Shown in pieces: positions 1-7,827 of a DNA stretch of 47,556 nt. Each line of letters begins with the position of its first letter. Position 1 is the stretch's first letter. The translations under genes were made by a program, and so were the position numbers. The notes under the pieces were generated by a model, which had not been told where the DNA came from, ran no database searches, and saw nothing but the letters and a program-made list of their open reading frames with translations. Source of the stretch: Hydrogenophaga sp. (GTDB taxonomy: Bacteria > Pseudomonadota > Gammaproteobacteria > Burkholderiales > Burkholderiaceae_C); the NCBI GenBank assembly GCA_018993155.1, contig JAGKSX010000013.1:1-47556 (forward strand), written 5' to 3'.

Positions 1-1
1 A

Positions 2-763
2 CCGGCGGTGAGCATGCAGATCCGCAAGCTGGAAGACGCGGTGGGCCGCGCCGTGCTCCTGCGCGGGCCACGCCACCTGGAACTCACGCCCACCGGCACC
101 GAGTTGCTGGGCTACGCGCGGCGCATGTTGGCCTTGCACGCGGAAACACTGGAGGCCTTGCACGGGCCCGTGCTCAGCGGCCGTGTGCGGCTGGGCGTGC
201 CCGACGACTACGCGGTGAGCTACCTCTCACCTGTGCTGCGCAGCTACGCCGCGCGGCACGCGGGTGTGGAAATCGAGCTGGACTGCGAGCAATCCACCTC
301 GCTCATTCCCAAGGTGCAACGCGGCGAGATCGATCTGGCCCTGATCTCGCGCGACAAGGCCACGCGCGGCACCCTGCTGTTCCAGGAGCCGCTGGTGTGG
401 GTGGGCGCGCCGCAGTTCGAGGTGTGGCGGCGCGACCCGCTGCCGATCGCGGTGTACGAAGCCACCAGCCTGGCGCGACGCGCCGTGATCGCCGCGCTCA
501 ATGCACAACGGCGCGCCTACCGCGTGGTCTACAACAGCTCCAGCCTCGCGGGCCAGCTCGCGGCGGTGGAAAGTGGCCTGGCCCTGGCGGTGCTCACGCG
601 CTGCAGCGCACCGGCGCACCTGGCGATCCTGGGCGAAAAACAGGGCCTGCCGGCCCTGGATTTCATGGATGTGGCGCTGTACCGCAGCCAGGCCTCGCGC
701 CATTTGCCTGCGGTGGATGCGCTGTTTGAGCAGATGGTGCAGACGCTGGGCGGCAAAGCCTGA
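2..763 (+). CDS. LysR-family transcriptional regulator (5'-truncated by window edge)
   Basis: The frame is already open at the left edge and reads P-A-V-S-M-Q-I-R-K-L-E, which is the end of the helix-turn-helix recognition helix and start of the linker helix of LysR regulators (typical pattern SAVSxQIRxLE). About the first 35-45 residues therefore lie outside the window; the internal GTG/ATG codons near position 8 are not the true start. The remaining part is the substrate-binding domain (residues about 60-250) with the usual strand pattern GRVRLGVPDD and E-x-G-L-A-L-A-V-L-T near the end. The target is unknown because the divergent neighbour is outside the window. It converges with the AT-rich gene at 843-2522. 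Family assignment is firm; ligand is unknown. Confidence 0.9.
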   Translation, partial: PAVSMQIRKLEDAVGRAVLLRGPRHLELTPTGTELLGYARRMLALHAETLEALHGPVLSGRVRLGVPDDYAVSYLSPVLRSYAARHAGVEIELDCEQSTSLIPKVQRGEIDLALISRDKATRGTLLFQEPLVWVGAPQFEVWRRDPLPIAVYEATSLARRAVIAALNAQRRAYRVVYNSSSLAGQLAAVESGLALAVLTRCSAPAHLAILGEKQGLPALDFMDVALYRSQASRHLPAVDALFEQMVQTLGGKA

Positions 764-791
764 GACATCTCCACCAGTCGCCGCATAAGCA

Positions 792-817
792 AGCCGTGAA
801 TCCCATCAATCACGGCT
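792..817. terminator. inverted repeat between convergent genes
   Basis: AGCCGTGA (792-799) and TCACGGCT (810-817) form perfect 8-bp arms with a 10-base loop. It lies 29 bases after the LysR stop and 26 bases before the stop of the convergent gene. No T-tract follows on either strand, so a terminator role is only an inference. Confidence 0.35.
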
Positions 818-842
818 GTGGAGACAGCCACCACATTCTCTG

Positions 843-2522
843 TCAGGGGTAGTTCTTTGCCTGAAGCAACTTCTTGGCAGCCTGGAAGTGTTTGAGAGTT
901 GCGTTGCTCATGTTCTTGTATTCAGTGATATTGAAGAATGTCCCCATGTGCTCCTTTTTGACGGCCCGCCAAAGTTGGTCTGCGTGCCTTTGATCCAACT
1001 TGCTGGCCTTGTCCCCTTGAATTGAAATGAGCGCATTACCATAAGCCCTCAACGTCTGCTCACATCCTTTTTCTATCCTATCCCGGAGGCCACCGTGAGG
1101 TGTCATAAGCTTAGCAAGCTGCTCCGATGAAAAACCGGCTTTGCGATATATATTTGCCCAGACCTCAATATCCCCATATCTTCCAGATACCAATGCAGTG
1201 CCCATCCCCCCCCAAACAAGCTGATGCAATTCCTCTTTGCGCAACTTGGGTCCAATGCAATCCAGCAAATATTCATAATGAGATAAGGCATCACCCACCA
1301 ACTCTCTTTGCGATTTAATTTTCACAAGGAGTTTGAAAGGATTTTTCAGATGCTCCAAAAGTTTGGAAAAACCCACAACTGTCGCTTTTGCAGCCTTCAT
1401 CTGTCCAAGTGGCTCAAACCCCGATGGTTTGCTGCCCGCACAACTTTCCAGAAAGTCAGCCACAAAATCACTCGACATCGCTTGAGAATTAATTTGCTCG
1501 ATGAAGAAATTGCACATAGCTATGACTCCCTCCTCTTTCAGAAGATTCTTCAAGGCTGAATATTGCGCACTCTTCAGGAGCTCATTATCCAGGAATTTAC
1601 CGGCATCGATGTCGGAATCAAAATGTCGATTTGAATTTTGCTGAATGAGACATGCAATGCTCCAGCGACGTTGCTCCTCGAAGTCGGGAGCACGCCTGGC
1701 AGAAGATACATGGCTTTTCACATATTCATCAAAGATTTTTTTAATAGAAGCGCTTGAATCACCACCAACCTCTATCCGCCTCAAAAGATCCCCAGCCGGT
1801 ACTTCGGGAGTGAATTTAATTGAAGAGGGGGTTTGGATATTTTTTGATTTCACATTTTGGGGTAGAAGTGCTCCTTTGGCCACCCCCTCCAACTTGGCTT
1901 TGCTTGACACAGAGGGTTGTTTCTTAGGTATTTTTGTCTGAGTCGAATTCACTTTCGGAGATTTGTCCAGGAGCGAAGGGCGCACACCATGCCCTTCGAC
2001 CTTTTTCTGTGCGATCTTGTCTGACACCAAAATTGGCAGTTGCGCTTTAGATCCAATATCTACAGGCGTTATGATTTTGGCATCAACATTTTTAACCGAT
2101 GCGTAATAATCATTCAAACCCCAAAGTTCAGGATGCATATTGCCCCCATGATTGATGGAGTCAATGCAGCTTCTGAGTTCCTGCACCTGATCAGTCGGGA
2201 GACCTTTGTCCGTATGAATCAGAGAATTCACAGCGGCCAAGATCGACGGGTTATTCTTCAAAACCGTCCAAACTGCCACTTTATTTGTGCACACATATTT
2301 CGGACAATATTCCGCCACCATCTTTGCAGCATCTTCACCCGTTCTGACTCGAAAGTGTTCCAATTTGCCTATATCGTCCTTTTGAATGCAAAGCTCCACC
2401 GCCAATTCATCTATCTCTTGAGGTGAATAAACAACGGCACTCTCTTTTTTGATAAATTTCTCAAAGCCAATGAGATTGAATTTTTCAAGAGTTGGATATT
2501 CAGCACATAGATTCGTATTCAT
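843..2522 (-). CDS. hypothetical protein, AT-rich orphan (559 aa)
   Basis: I do not recognise this protein. It is clearly AT-richer than its surroundings (for example 22 of 60 bases at 1801-1860 are G or C, against roughly two thirds in neighbouring genes) and uses AT-ending codons, which suggests horizontal transfer. The product is hydrophilic with no signal peptide or membrane segment. Residues about 1-170 look helical, residues about 175-240 are a Lys/Ser/Pro/Gln-rich probable linker, and about 245-559 again look helical, ending in KKLLQAKNYP. The start ATG at 2522 has only a weak GAAAG six bases upstream. It stands alone, converging with the LysR gene and followed upstream by a 287-base gap. 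Candidates such as an effector or a phage/defence cargo protein cannot be told apart by eye. Confidence 0.75.
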   Translation of the reverse strand: MNTNLCAEYPTLEKFNLIGFEKFIKKESAVVYSPQEIDELAVELCIQKDDIGKLEHFRVRTGEDAAKMVAEYCPKYVCTNKVAVWTVLKNNPSILAAVNSLIHTDKGLPTDQVQELRSCIDSINHGGNMHPELWGLNDYYASVKNVDAKIITPVDIGSKAQLPILVSDKIAQKKVEGHGVRPSLLDKSPKVNSTQTKIPKKQPSVSSKAKLEGVAKGALLPQNVKSKNIQTPSSIKFTPEVPAGDLLRRIEVGGDSSASIKKIFDEYVKSHVSSARRAPDFEEQRRWSIACLIQQNSNRHFDSDIDAGKFLDNELLKSAQYSALKNLLKEEGVIAMCNFFIEQINSQAMSSDFVADFLESCAGSKPSGFEPLGQMKAAKATVVGFSKLLEHLKNPFKLLVKIKSQRELVGDALSHYEYLLDCIGPKLRKEELHQLVWGGMGTALVSGRYGDIEVWANIYRKAGFSSEQLAKLMTPHGGLRDRIEKGCEQTLRAYGNALISIQGDKASKLDQRHADQLWRAVKKEHMGTFFNITEYKNMSNATLKHFQAAKKLLQAKNYP

Positions 2523-2809
2523 AAATGACTTTCAAATGAGTTTCAGCGGGGCAAGCGTTGTCGCGCGGCGGAGATTCGTCCAGGCGTGCGACAAAATTCA
2601 ACCCTAGGCAAAAGCACCCAAAGAAGGTAGTGCAAATAGAGCGGAAATGGATCGGCGAATCCATGCCTCGCACCTTCCCCCAGGAATCCATTGCGATGGA
2701 AACGGCTACCAAAACCGGAATGGCAGGAACCAGGCGCTATCGTCCCGACAGACGGCAGGCGTGCTCAGGCGGCGGTTCGCGAGGGGGCCGTCGAGCGCCC
2801 TCGCGCCAC
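2523..2809. other. intergenic gap with no gene
   Basis: This 287-base gap separates the AT-rich orphan from the alpha-E gene. Composition shifts from AT-rich back to GC-rich across it. It should hold the promoter of the orphan gene (minus strand); I found no convincing -35/-10 pair. It contains a small inverted repeat ATGGAT/ATCCAT at 2647-2664. Open frames across it on the plus strand are antisense shadows of the alpha-E gene. Confidence 0.5.
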
Positions 2810-3769
2810 TCAGTGCGAAGGGACCAAAAAGTCCTGGCTGATGCGACCACCCAGCTCGTTCACGCGGTCGAGGAACTGCGTGAGGAAGGCGTGCAGCCCC
2901 GTGGAGAGGATCTCGTCGATGCGGGCGTACTGCAGGTCGGCCTTGAGCTTGCCGGCGCGGCGCAGGGTTTCGCCACTGTGGTCGTTGGACACCACGCTGA
3001 GGTTGTTGACCACCTCGTTCAGGCTGGCCGCCAGGCTGCGCGGCATGTCAGCGCGCAGGATCAGCAGCTCGGCCACGCGCTCGGGCGTGATCACGTCGCG
3101 GTAGACCTTGCGGTAGACCTCGAAGCCGCTCACGCTGCGCAGGATCGCGCTCCAGTGGTAGAAGTCGTATTCCTGATCGAGCTCGCTGGCGGCGCCGAAG
3201 AAGTCGCTGTGCACGGCGTGGAACTTCACGTCCAGCAGGCGGGCGGTGTTGTCCGCACGCTCCAGGAAGGTGCCCATGCGGTAGAAGTGGAAGGCTTCGT
3301 CCTGCAGCATGGTGCCGATGGCCACGCCGCGCGAGAGATGCGAACGGAACTTGACCCACTCGAAGAACTCCCCCGGATCGCGCTCGAAGTTCTTGCTCTT
3401 GAGCATGCGGTTGAGTTCGAGCCAGGTCTGGTTCTGCGTCTCCCAGAACTCGGTGGTGAGCGCGCCGCGCACAGCCCGCGCGTTCTCGCGCGCCGCCCGA
3501 AGGCACGAGAAGATGCTCGACGGGTTGGTTTCGTCCCGCACCATGAAGTCCAGCACGTTGCGCGGCGTGATCTCCTTGCCGTACTTCTGCGTGTAGGTGT
3601 ACATGAGCTCGCTGATGGTGAGCAACCCTTCCCAGCCCACCTGCGCCACGGCGGCGGACTGCGGCAGCAGCGAGGTCTGGTAGTTCACGTCCAGCATGCG
3701 GGCGGTGTTCTCCGCGCGCTCGGTGTAGCGGGACATCCAGAAAAGGTGGTCGGCGGTTCGCGAAAGCAT
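2810..3769 (-). CDS. alpha-E domain protein (DUF403)
   Basis: This 319-residue, all-helical protein begins MLSRTADHLFWMSRYTERAENTARML, the signature of the alpha-E (DUF403) family, which always sits beside or fused to circularly permuted ATP-grasp enzymes. A second alpha-E start signature of the same kind, FWLGRYTERAENSVRLAQ, occurs inside the fused gene at 13970-16570. The family has no proven reaction; comparative genomics places it in predicted peptide-ligation or protein-tagging operons. GAGGG lies just before the ATG, and the gene starts 10 bases after the stop of the ATP-grasp gene at 3780-5219, so the two are cotranscribed. Length is normal for the family. Confidence 0.93.
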   Translation of the reverse strand: MLSRTADHLFWMSRYTERAENTARMLDVNYQTSLLPQSAAVAQVGWEGLLTISELMYTYTQKYGKEITPRNVLDFMVRDETNPSSIFSCLRAARENARAVRGALTTEFWETQNQTWLELNRMLKSKNFERDPGEFFEWVKFRSHLSRGVAIGTMLQDEAFHFYRMGTFLERADNTARLLDVKFHAVHSDFFGAASELDQEYDFYHWSAILRSVSGFEVYRKVYRDVITPERVAELLILRADMPRSLAASLNEVVNNLSVVSNDHSGETLRRAGKLKADLQYARIDEILSTGLHAFLTQFLDRVNELGGRISQDFLVPSH

Positions 3770-3779
3770 GGTGTGTCCC

Positions 3780-5219
3780 TCAGTCTTCCAGAATCCAGGT
3801 GTCCTTCGTCCCGCCGCCTTGCGACGAGTTGACGACCAGTGAGCCTTCCTTGAGTGCCACGCGGGTGAGGCCGCCGGGCACCATCTGCACCTCCTTGCCG
3901 CTGAGCACGAAGGGGCGCAGGTCGATGTGGCGCGGCGCCACGCCGCTTTGCACGTAGGTGGGGCAGGTGGACAGCGACAGCGTGGGCTGCGCGATGTAAC
4001 CCGTGGGGTTGGCCGCCACGGCCTTGCGGAAGTCCTCGATCTCGGCCTGGGTGGACGCGGGCCCGACCAGCATGCCGTAGCCGCCCGCGCCGTGCACTTC
4101 CTTGACCACCAGGTCCTTCATGTTCGCCAGGATGTACTTGAGGTCCTCGGGCTCGCGCCCCATGAAGGTCGGCACGTTGTTCAGAATGGGCTTCTGCCCG
4201 AGGTAGAACTCGATCATCTTGGGCACGTAGGGGTAGATGGACTTGTCGTCCGCCACACCCGTGCCCACGGCGTTGCAGATCGCCACATTGCCGCTGCGGT
4301 ACACGCCGAGCAAGCCTTCGCAGCCCAGCGTGGACGTGGGGCGGAACACCGAAGGGTCGAGGAAGTCGTCGTCGACGCGGCGGTAGATCACGTCCACCCG
4401 CTTGGGGCCGCGCGTGGTGCGCATGTAGACGAAGTTGTCCTTGACGAAGAGGTCCTGCCCCTCGACCAGCTCGATGCCCATCTGCTGCGCCAGGAAGGCG
4501 TGCTCAAAGTAGGCGCTGTTGTACATGCCGGGGGTGAGCACCACCACCGTGGGCTCGGCCGTGGTGGCCGGGCTGCTCGCGCGCAGGGTCTCCAGCAGCA
4601 GGTCGGGGTAATGCGCGACCGGGGCCACACGGTTCTCGCCGAAGAGTTCGGGGAACAGGCGCATCATCATCTTGCGGTCTTCGAGCATGTAGCTCACGCC
4701 GCTGGGCACGCGCAGGTTGTCTTCCAGCACGTAGTACTCGCCCACGCCGTCGGCGTTGGGCGCGCGCACGATGTCGATGCCCGAGATGTGCGAGTAGATC
4801 TGGTGCGGAACGTCCACGCCCATCATCTCGGGGCGGAACTGCGCGTTCTGGAAGATCTGGTCGGCCGGCACGATGCCGGCCTTGATGATGTCCTGGCCGT
4901 GGTAGACGTCGTGGATGAAGCGGTTGAGCGCGGTCACCCGCTGCACCAGGCCCTCCTCCATGCTGCGCCATTCGTGGGCGGGAATGATGCGGGGGATGAG
5001 GTCGAAGGGGATGAGGCGCTCGGTGCCGGAGCCGTCCTCGTCCTTGGCGCCGTACACCGCAAAGGTGATGCCGACGCGGCGGAAGATCATTTCGGCCTCT
5101 TCGCGCCGGGCCGCCATCACCTCTTCCGGCTGCTGCGCCAGCCAGCGCGCGTAGTTCTGATAGTGGGCCCGGACCTCGCTGGGCGAGGCGTTCATTTCGT
5201 CAAACATCGGTCTGCTCAT
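3780..5219 (-). CDS. circularly permuted ATP-grasp type 2 protein (COG2308; DUF404/DUF407)
   Basis: This 479-residue protein belongs to the circularly permuted ATP-grasp family predicted to form amide bonds between amino acids or onto peptides using ATP. Recognisable blocks are RVGITFAVYG near residue 45, FDLIPRIIPAHEW, the central VLEDNLRVPSGVSYMLEDR, VVVLTPGMYNSAYFEHAFLA, and the C-terminal VVKEVHGAGGYGM glycine loop, FIxQPTLSLSTCPT-like segment and DLRPFVL. The start at 5219 is chosen because AGGAG lies nine bases upstream; an in-frame ATG at 5249 has none and would add a poorly matching ten-residue tail. It is the first gene of a two-gene operon with the alpha-E protein. A paralogous domain is fused in the gene at 13970-16570. 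Confidence 0.93.
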   Translation of the reverse strand: MSRPMFDEMNASPSEVRAHYQNYARWLAQQPEEVMAARREEAEMIFRRVGITFAVYGAKDEDGSGTERLIPFDLIPRIIPAHEWRSMEEGLVQRVTALNRFIHDVYHGQDIIKAGIVPADQIFQNAQFRPEMMGVDVPHQIYSHISGIDIVRAPNADGVGEYYVLEDNLRVPSGVSYMLEDRKMMMRLFPELFGENRVAPVAHYPDLLLETLRASSPATTAEPTVVVLTPGMYNSAYFEHAFLAQQMGIELVEGQDLFVKDNFVYMRTTRGPKRVDVIYRRVDDDFLDPSVFRPTSTLGCEGLLGVYRSGNVAICNAVGTGVADDKSIYPYVPKMIEFYLGQKPILNNVPTFMGREPEDLKYILANMKDLVVKEVHGAGGYGMLVGPASTQAEIEDFRKAVAANPTGYIAQPTLSLSTCPTYVQSGVAPRHIDLRPFVLSGKEVQMVPGGLTRVALKEGSLVVNSSQGGGTKDTWILED

Positions 5220-5315
5220 GGGCTTTTTCTCCTGAGCACAGCATAGCAAGGACCGGGCCAGGGTTTTCGAGCATGCGGCGATCCATGGCGGAAACAGACC
5301 ACCCCCTGGAAGCGG

Positions 5316-5765
5316 TCAGCCCACGAGCGAGTCGGTGTAGATGAAGGTGCTGCACGCCGCCACGAAGGCGGCAGGCGTCTGGCGCTCGCCGAAGCCGTAG
5401 ACCCGCAGGTCTTCGCGGCGCAGGCGCATCGCCACGGGCGTGAAGTCGCTGTCGGAAGAGACGAGGCAGACGCCCGTGACCTGCCCCATGTGCATCAGGT
5501 CCATCGCGTCCAGGCTCAGGGCGATGTCCGCCGCGTTCTTGCCTTTGGTGTAGCTGAAGAGCTGCACCGGTTCGATGGCATGGCGCAAGAGCAGGGCCTT
5601 GAAGCGCTGCAGGCGGGGGGTCGACCAGTCGCCGTAGGCGCGTTTGATCGCCAGCACGCCGTAGCAGGCGGCGCGCCGCAGGATGGCGCGAAGGCGGGCC
5701 GGCGACGCGTTCTCCGCGTCGATGAGAACGGCCAGTTTCTGTTGCTTGCTCAGCGGGTTCGGCAT
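5316..5765 (-). CDS. NYN-domain protein (LabA/DUF88-like, probable RNase fold)
   Basis: The 149-residue product starts MPNPLSKQQKLAVLIDAENAS, with the NYN/PIN-like catalytic pattern: an early acidic strand (VLIDAEN), and a later VSSDSDFTPVAMRLR strand carrying conserved aspartates. NYN proteins are metal-dependent nuclease-fold proteins, mostly acting on RNA. It is short: many relatives carry an extra OST-HTH (LOTUS) RNA-binding domain, which is absent here. The start at 5765 is preceded by GGGAG; the frame stays open for 255 bases upstream, but that part is the inverted-repeat-rich region at 5766-5990 and encodes low-complexity sequence, so I exclude it. The neighbour upstream on the same strand is the hipBA pair. 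Substrate is unknown. Confidence 0.85.
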   Translation of the reverse strand: MPNPLSKQQKLAVLIDAENASPARLRAILRRAACYGVLAIKRAYGDWSTPRLQRFKALLLRHAIEPVQLFSYTKGKNAADIALSLDAMDLMHMGQVTGVCLVSSDSDFTPVAMRLRREDLRVYGFGERQTPAAFVAACSTFIYTDSLVG

Positions 5766-5990
5766 GCGGTGGCTCCCTGTTCCGTTGGGAAAACCGCCGC
5801 CACGCCAAGGTGGCGGCGGCCTGAACGGGCTGAGAACCGGACCAACGGAAACCGGCAGACCCTCGCGGGTCTCCCGCCCAGGCCGCCAAAAACGGGACTG
5901 GAACGAGAGAGGCCATTTTCCTTGCGGGTTGAAATGGCCTCCGCCATTGGTACGGGTTCTCAGGCCCGGCTCACCTTTTTCGTGAGCGGG
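5766..5990 (-). other. highly structured region upstream of NYN gene (possible structured leader or ncRNA)
   Basis: This non-coding stretch carries a series of perfect inverted repeats. Going up in coordinate: TTCCGTTGG (5780-5788) with CCAACGGAA (5842-5850); nested inside it CCGCCGCCAC (5794-5803) with GTGGCGGCGG (5810-5819); AGACCC/GGGTCT (5857-5862/5867-5872, loop TCGC); GAGGCCATTT (5909-5918) with AAATGGCCTC (5932-5941); GCTCAC/GTGAGC (5969-5974/5982-5987); and CTGAGAACC (5830-5838) with GGTTCTCAG (5955-5963), a long-range pair that crosses the first one. Transcribed toward the NYN gene it would be a folded leader of about 220 nt. The remaining 5991-6088 is AT-richer, includes the likely promoter, and then the hipA 3' end begins. 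Identity as an RNA element is an inference. Confidence 0.55.
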
Positions 5991-6088
5991 AGGGACTTTA
6001 CAAGAATAACACCAAAGCATTCAAATGGTTTTGATCCTGACTGATGCCAACGACCGCGCGGAGGGTTGCGTTTGAACCTCGGCAAAGC

Positions 6089-7387
6089 TCAGGCCGTCAA
6101 GGCCACCCCCCCGCGCAAGCGGGCGCCGACCTCTTCGCGCACGTTGTTCGGCGCCTCCGCGAGCAGGGCCGGCCAGTCGGCCTGGGCGGCCTTCACCACT
6201 GCCTTGCAGTGCCGCAGCACCACCGACCTGCGCAGCAGGCCGGTACTCTCCAGCAGCGATTCGAGCTGCGCCCAGGTGAACGCGCGCAGCCTGGCGTCGA
6301 TGGCGCGGTTGATGCCGTAGTCCGCTGGCGGCATGCCGGCAAAGAAGGCGCTCACGCAGACCGGGTCGTACAAGGGGGCCAGTTGAGGCTCGATGCCATC
6401 GGGGTACAGCAGCGCCCAGTTCTTGAGGTGCGCGTCGGTGTTGCCCATGAGGATGAAGGCCAGGAAGCGGCCGAGGAATTCGCGCGTGTCGCGCGCGGGC
6501 TGCACCGAATACTGGTTGAGCAGGCGCAACATCTGGCCGTAGTCCCGCTCGATGCCCCTGCCGTACTTCTGCCTCGGGGCATAGCCCATCACCTGCGCGA
6601 ACTCTTCCATGTGCACGCGCAGGCCGTGCCGGCGGTCGAAGCGCTCGACCGCCAGGATGTGCGGAAAATCGACCGGCGCGGGCAATTGCGCCTGCTCCCG
6701 CGCGATGATGCTCGCGCGGGCGCAGTCCAGCCCGAGCGCGGCGCACAACCGGTAGCCGGTGTATTCGTTCTCGACGAGTTCGGGGTGGCGGGTGGTCGGC
6801 AGCTTCAGGATGTGGCTGCCCGCCACGCCATGCCGCTTGACGACGTAGCGCCGCCCCTCCTGCACCGCGGAGAACTTCGTCACCATCCCGGGCAGGGACG
6901 CGGCGTCCTCGACCGGCAGCTCGACAAAGCCCGGTTCCAGCACATCGAGCCCCAGCGCCGCGTGCCAGTGGCGAACCACCTGCGGGATGTCTTCGTCGGC
7001 GGGCACGGGCTCGACTTCCAGCGCGCCCATCAGGTCGTGCCCGGCGGCGGCCAGCAGTTCGAATTCGTCCTCGATGGTGCAGCCTCTTTGCGCGGCCAGG
7101 CGTTCGCGGTTGTGGCCTTCGGGCAAGAGGTTCTGGAAGAAGACCGGCCAGCGGCCGTCGTTGCGCACCAGGCGCTCGTCGCGCGTGGCGCTCAGGATCT
7201 GCCGGGTGGCCGCGTCGTCCACCCCGCGCAGGCTCATGGACAGCGTGGGCCGGCGCGGGTCATTCAGGTACGGCTCGTCGAAGGACATGCGCAGGATGTC
7301 GCCGTACTGCGAGAGGTAACCGATGGGCCGCTTCTCCCCGGCCGGCGTGTGCAGGGATAGGCGCAGGTAACGGATGAAAGTGCTCAT
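6089..7387 (-). CDS. hipA: HipA-family serine/threonine kinase toxin
   Basis: The 432-residue protein matches the HipA kinase layout and length (about 440). An N-terminal HipA-N1 subdomain (residues about 1-120) is followed by the kinase core with KFSAVQEG (about 171-178, corresponding to the GAQEK loop region), SHILKLP (191-197), LAVERFDRR (about 245-253), the catalytic GNTDAHLKN loop (315-323, catalytic Asp 318) and the metal-binding YDPV (340-343). HipA toxins phosphorylate protein targets, classically glutamyl-tRNA synthetase, and stop growth. All key motifs are intact, so it is probably active. The AAAGGGG sequence before the ATG at 7387 is a good ribosome site, and it follows the hipB-like gene by 12 bases. 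The target of this homologue is not known. Confidence 0.93.
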   Translation of the reverse strand: MSTFIRYLRLSLHTPAGEKRPIGYLSQYGDILRMSFDEPYLNDPRRPTLSMSLRGVDDAATRQILSATRDERLVRNDGRWPVFFQNLLPEGHNRERLAAQRGCTIEDEFELLAAAGHDLMGALEVEPVPADEDIPQVVRHWHAALGLDVLEPGFVELPVEDAASLPGMVTKFSAVQEGRRYVVKRHGVAGSHILKLPTTRHPELVENEYTGYRLCAALGLDCARASIIAREQAQLPAPVDFPHILAVERFDRRHGLRVHMEEFAQVMGYAPRQKYGRGIERDYGQMLRLLNQYSVQPARDTREFLGRFLAFILMGNTDAHLKNWALLYPDGIEPQLAPLYDPVCVSAFFAGMPPADYGINRAIDARLRAFTWAQLESLLESTGLLRRSVVLRHCKAVVKAAQADWPALLAEAPNNVREEVGARLRGGVALTA

Positions 7388-7399
7388 GGCCAGCCCCTT

Positions 7400-7702
7400 T
7401 CAGGCCGGCGTGTCCAGCAGGTCCACCAGCGACTTCGGCGCACCCGCCCCTGCGGGCTGCCCGAGAACGCGCCCACCCGAGCGCAGGAAGCCCTCCACCT
7501 CGGCGCGCAGCGCGCGTGGCACCAGCATCAACTCCATGCCCATGGCGCGGGCCAGTTCCTGCAGCGTGGACAGCCTGGGATCCATGCCCGCCTCGATGCG
7601 CGACACGGTCATGCGGCTGACGCCGGCGCGCTGCGCCAGTTCCTCTTGCGTCAGCGATGCGGCCTTGCGTGCACCTTCAATGTCCTGGACGATGCTCGTC
7701 AT
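7400..7702 (-). CDS. hipB: HipB-like XRE-family antitoxin
   Basis: This 100-residue protein has a Cro/C1-type helix-turn-helix: residues about 8-60 include SLTQEELAQRAGVSRMTVSRIEAGMDP, with the usual recognition helix. The C-terminal tail (about 75-100) is Gly/Ala/Pro-rich and likely flexible, as in HipB proteins where it is a degradation signal. It precedes hipA in the same direction, the normal order for hipBA modules, where HipB binds HipA and represses the operon. Upstream DNA is AT-rich and holds a perfect TGATAA-N6-TTATCA palindrome as candidate operator. Confidence 0.9.
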   Translation of the reverse strand: MTSIVQDIEGARKAASLTQEELAQRAGVSRMTVSRIEAGMDPRLSTLQELARAMGMELMLVPRALRAEVEGFLRSGGRVLGQPAGAGAPKSLVDLLDTPA

Positions 7703-7722
7703 ATTGAGCTTTTTGATGATTT

Positions 7723-7740
7723 TGATAAGTTAATTTATCA
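7723..7740. promoter_or_regulatory. hipB: candidate HipB operator palindrome
   Basis: TGATAA (7723-7728) and TTATCA (7735-7740) are perfect 6-bp arms with a 6-bp spacer, about 20 bases upstream of the hipB start in an AT-rich stretch (7703-7830) that contrasts with its GC-rich flanks. XRE antitoxins typically repress their own operon from such palindromes. A further TTATC at 7741-7745 may extend the site. Binding is inferred, not shown. Confidence 0.5.
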
Positions 7741-7791
7741 TTATCCACCTGATTCAGCAAGCCGATTTGATCGTTTTGTTGATCATTTTTA

Positions 7792-7827
7792 CAATCATGA
7801 TCGTTATATTATTCATTTTCATGATTG
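7792..7827. repeat. 9-bp inverted repeat spanning the comEC stop codon
   Basis: CAATCATGA (7792-7800) and TCATGATTG (7819-7827) are perfect inverted arms around an 18-base AT-rich loop. The comEC stop codon (7809-7811) lies inside. On the minus strand the 3' arm is followed by TAAAAATG, a weak T/A-rich tract. It may be a terminator of comEC or an additional repressor site for hipBA. Confidence 0.4.

Noticed and set aside
2523-2809. PIP box (type III secretion regulon) upstream of the AT-rich gene
   Set aside because: TTCGC occurs but the second half at the required 15-base spacing is missing.
2558-3832. 424-residue plus-strand frame across the alpha-E gene
   Set aside because: It is antisense to the well-supported alpha-E gene and has no recognisable domain.
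5766-5990. Integron attC site or retron RNA
   Set aside because: No integrase or reverse transcriptase is nearby, and the core site motifs of attC are not seen. The stems are better described simply as a structured region.
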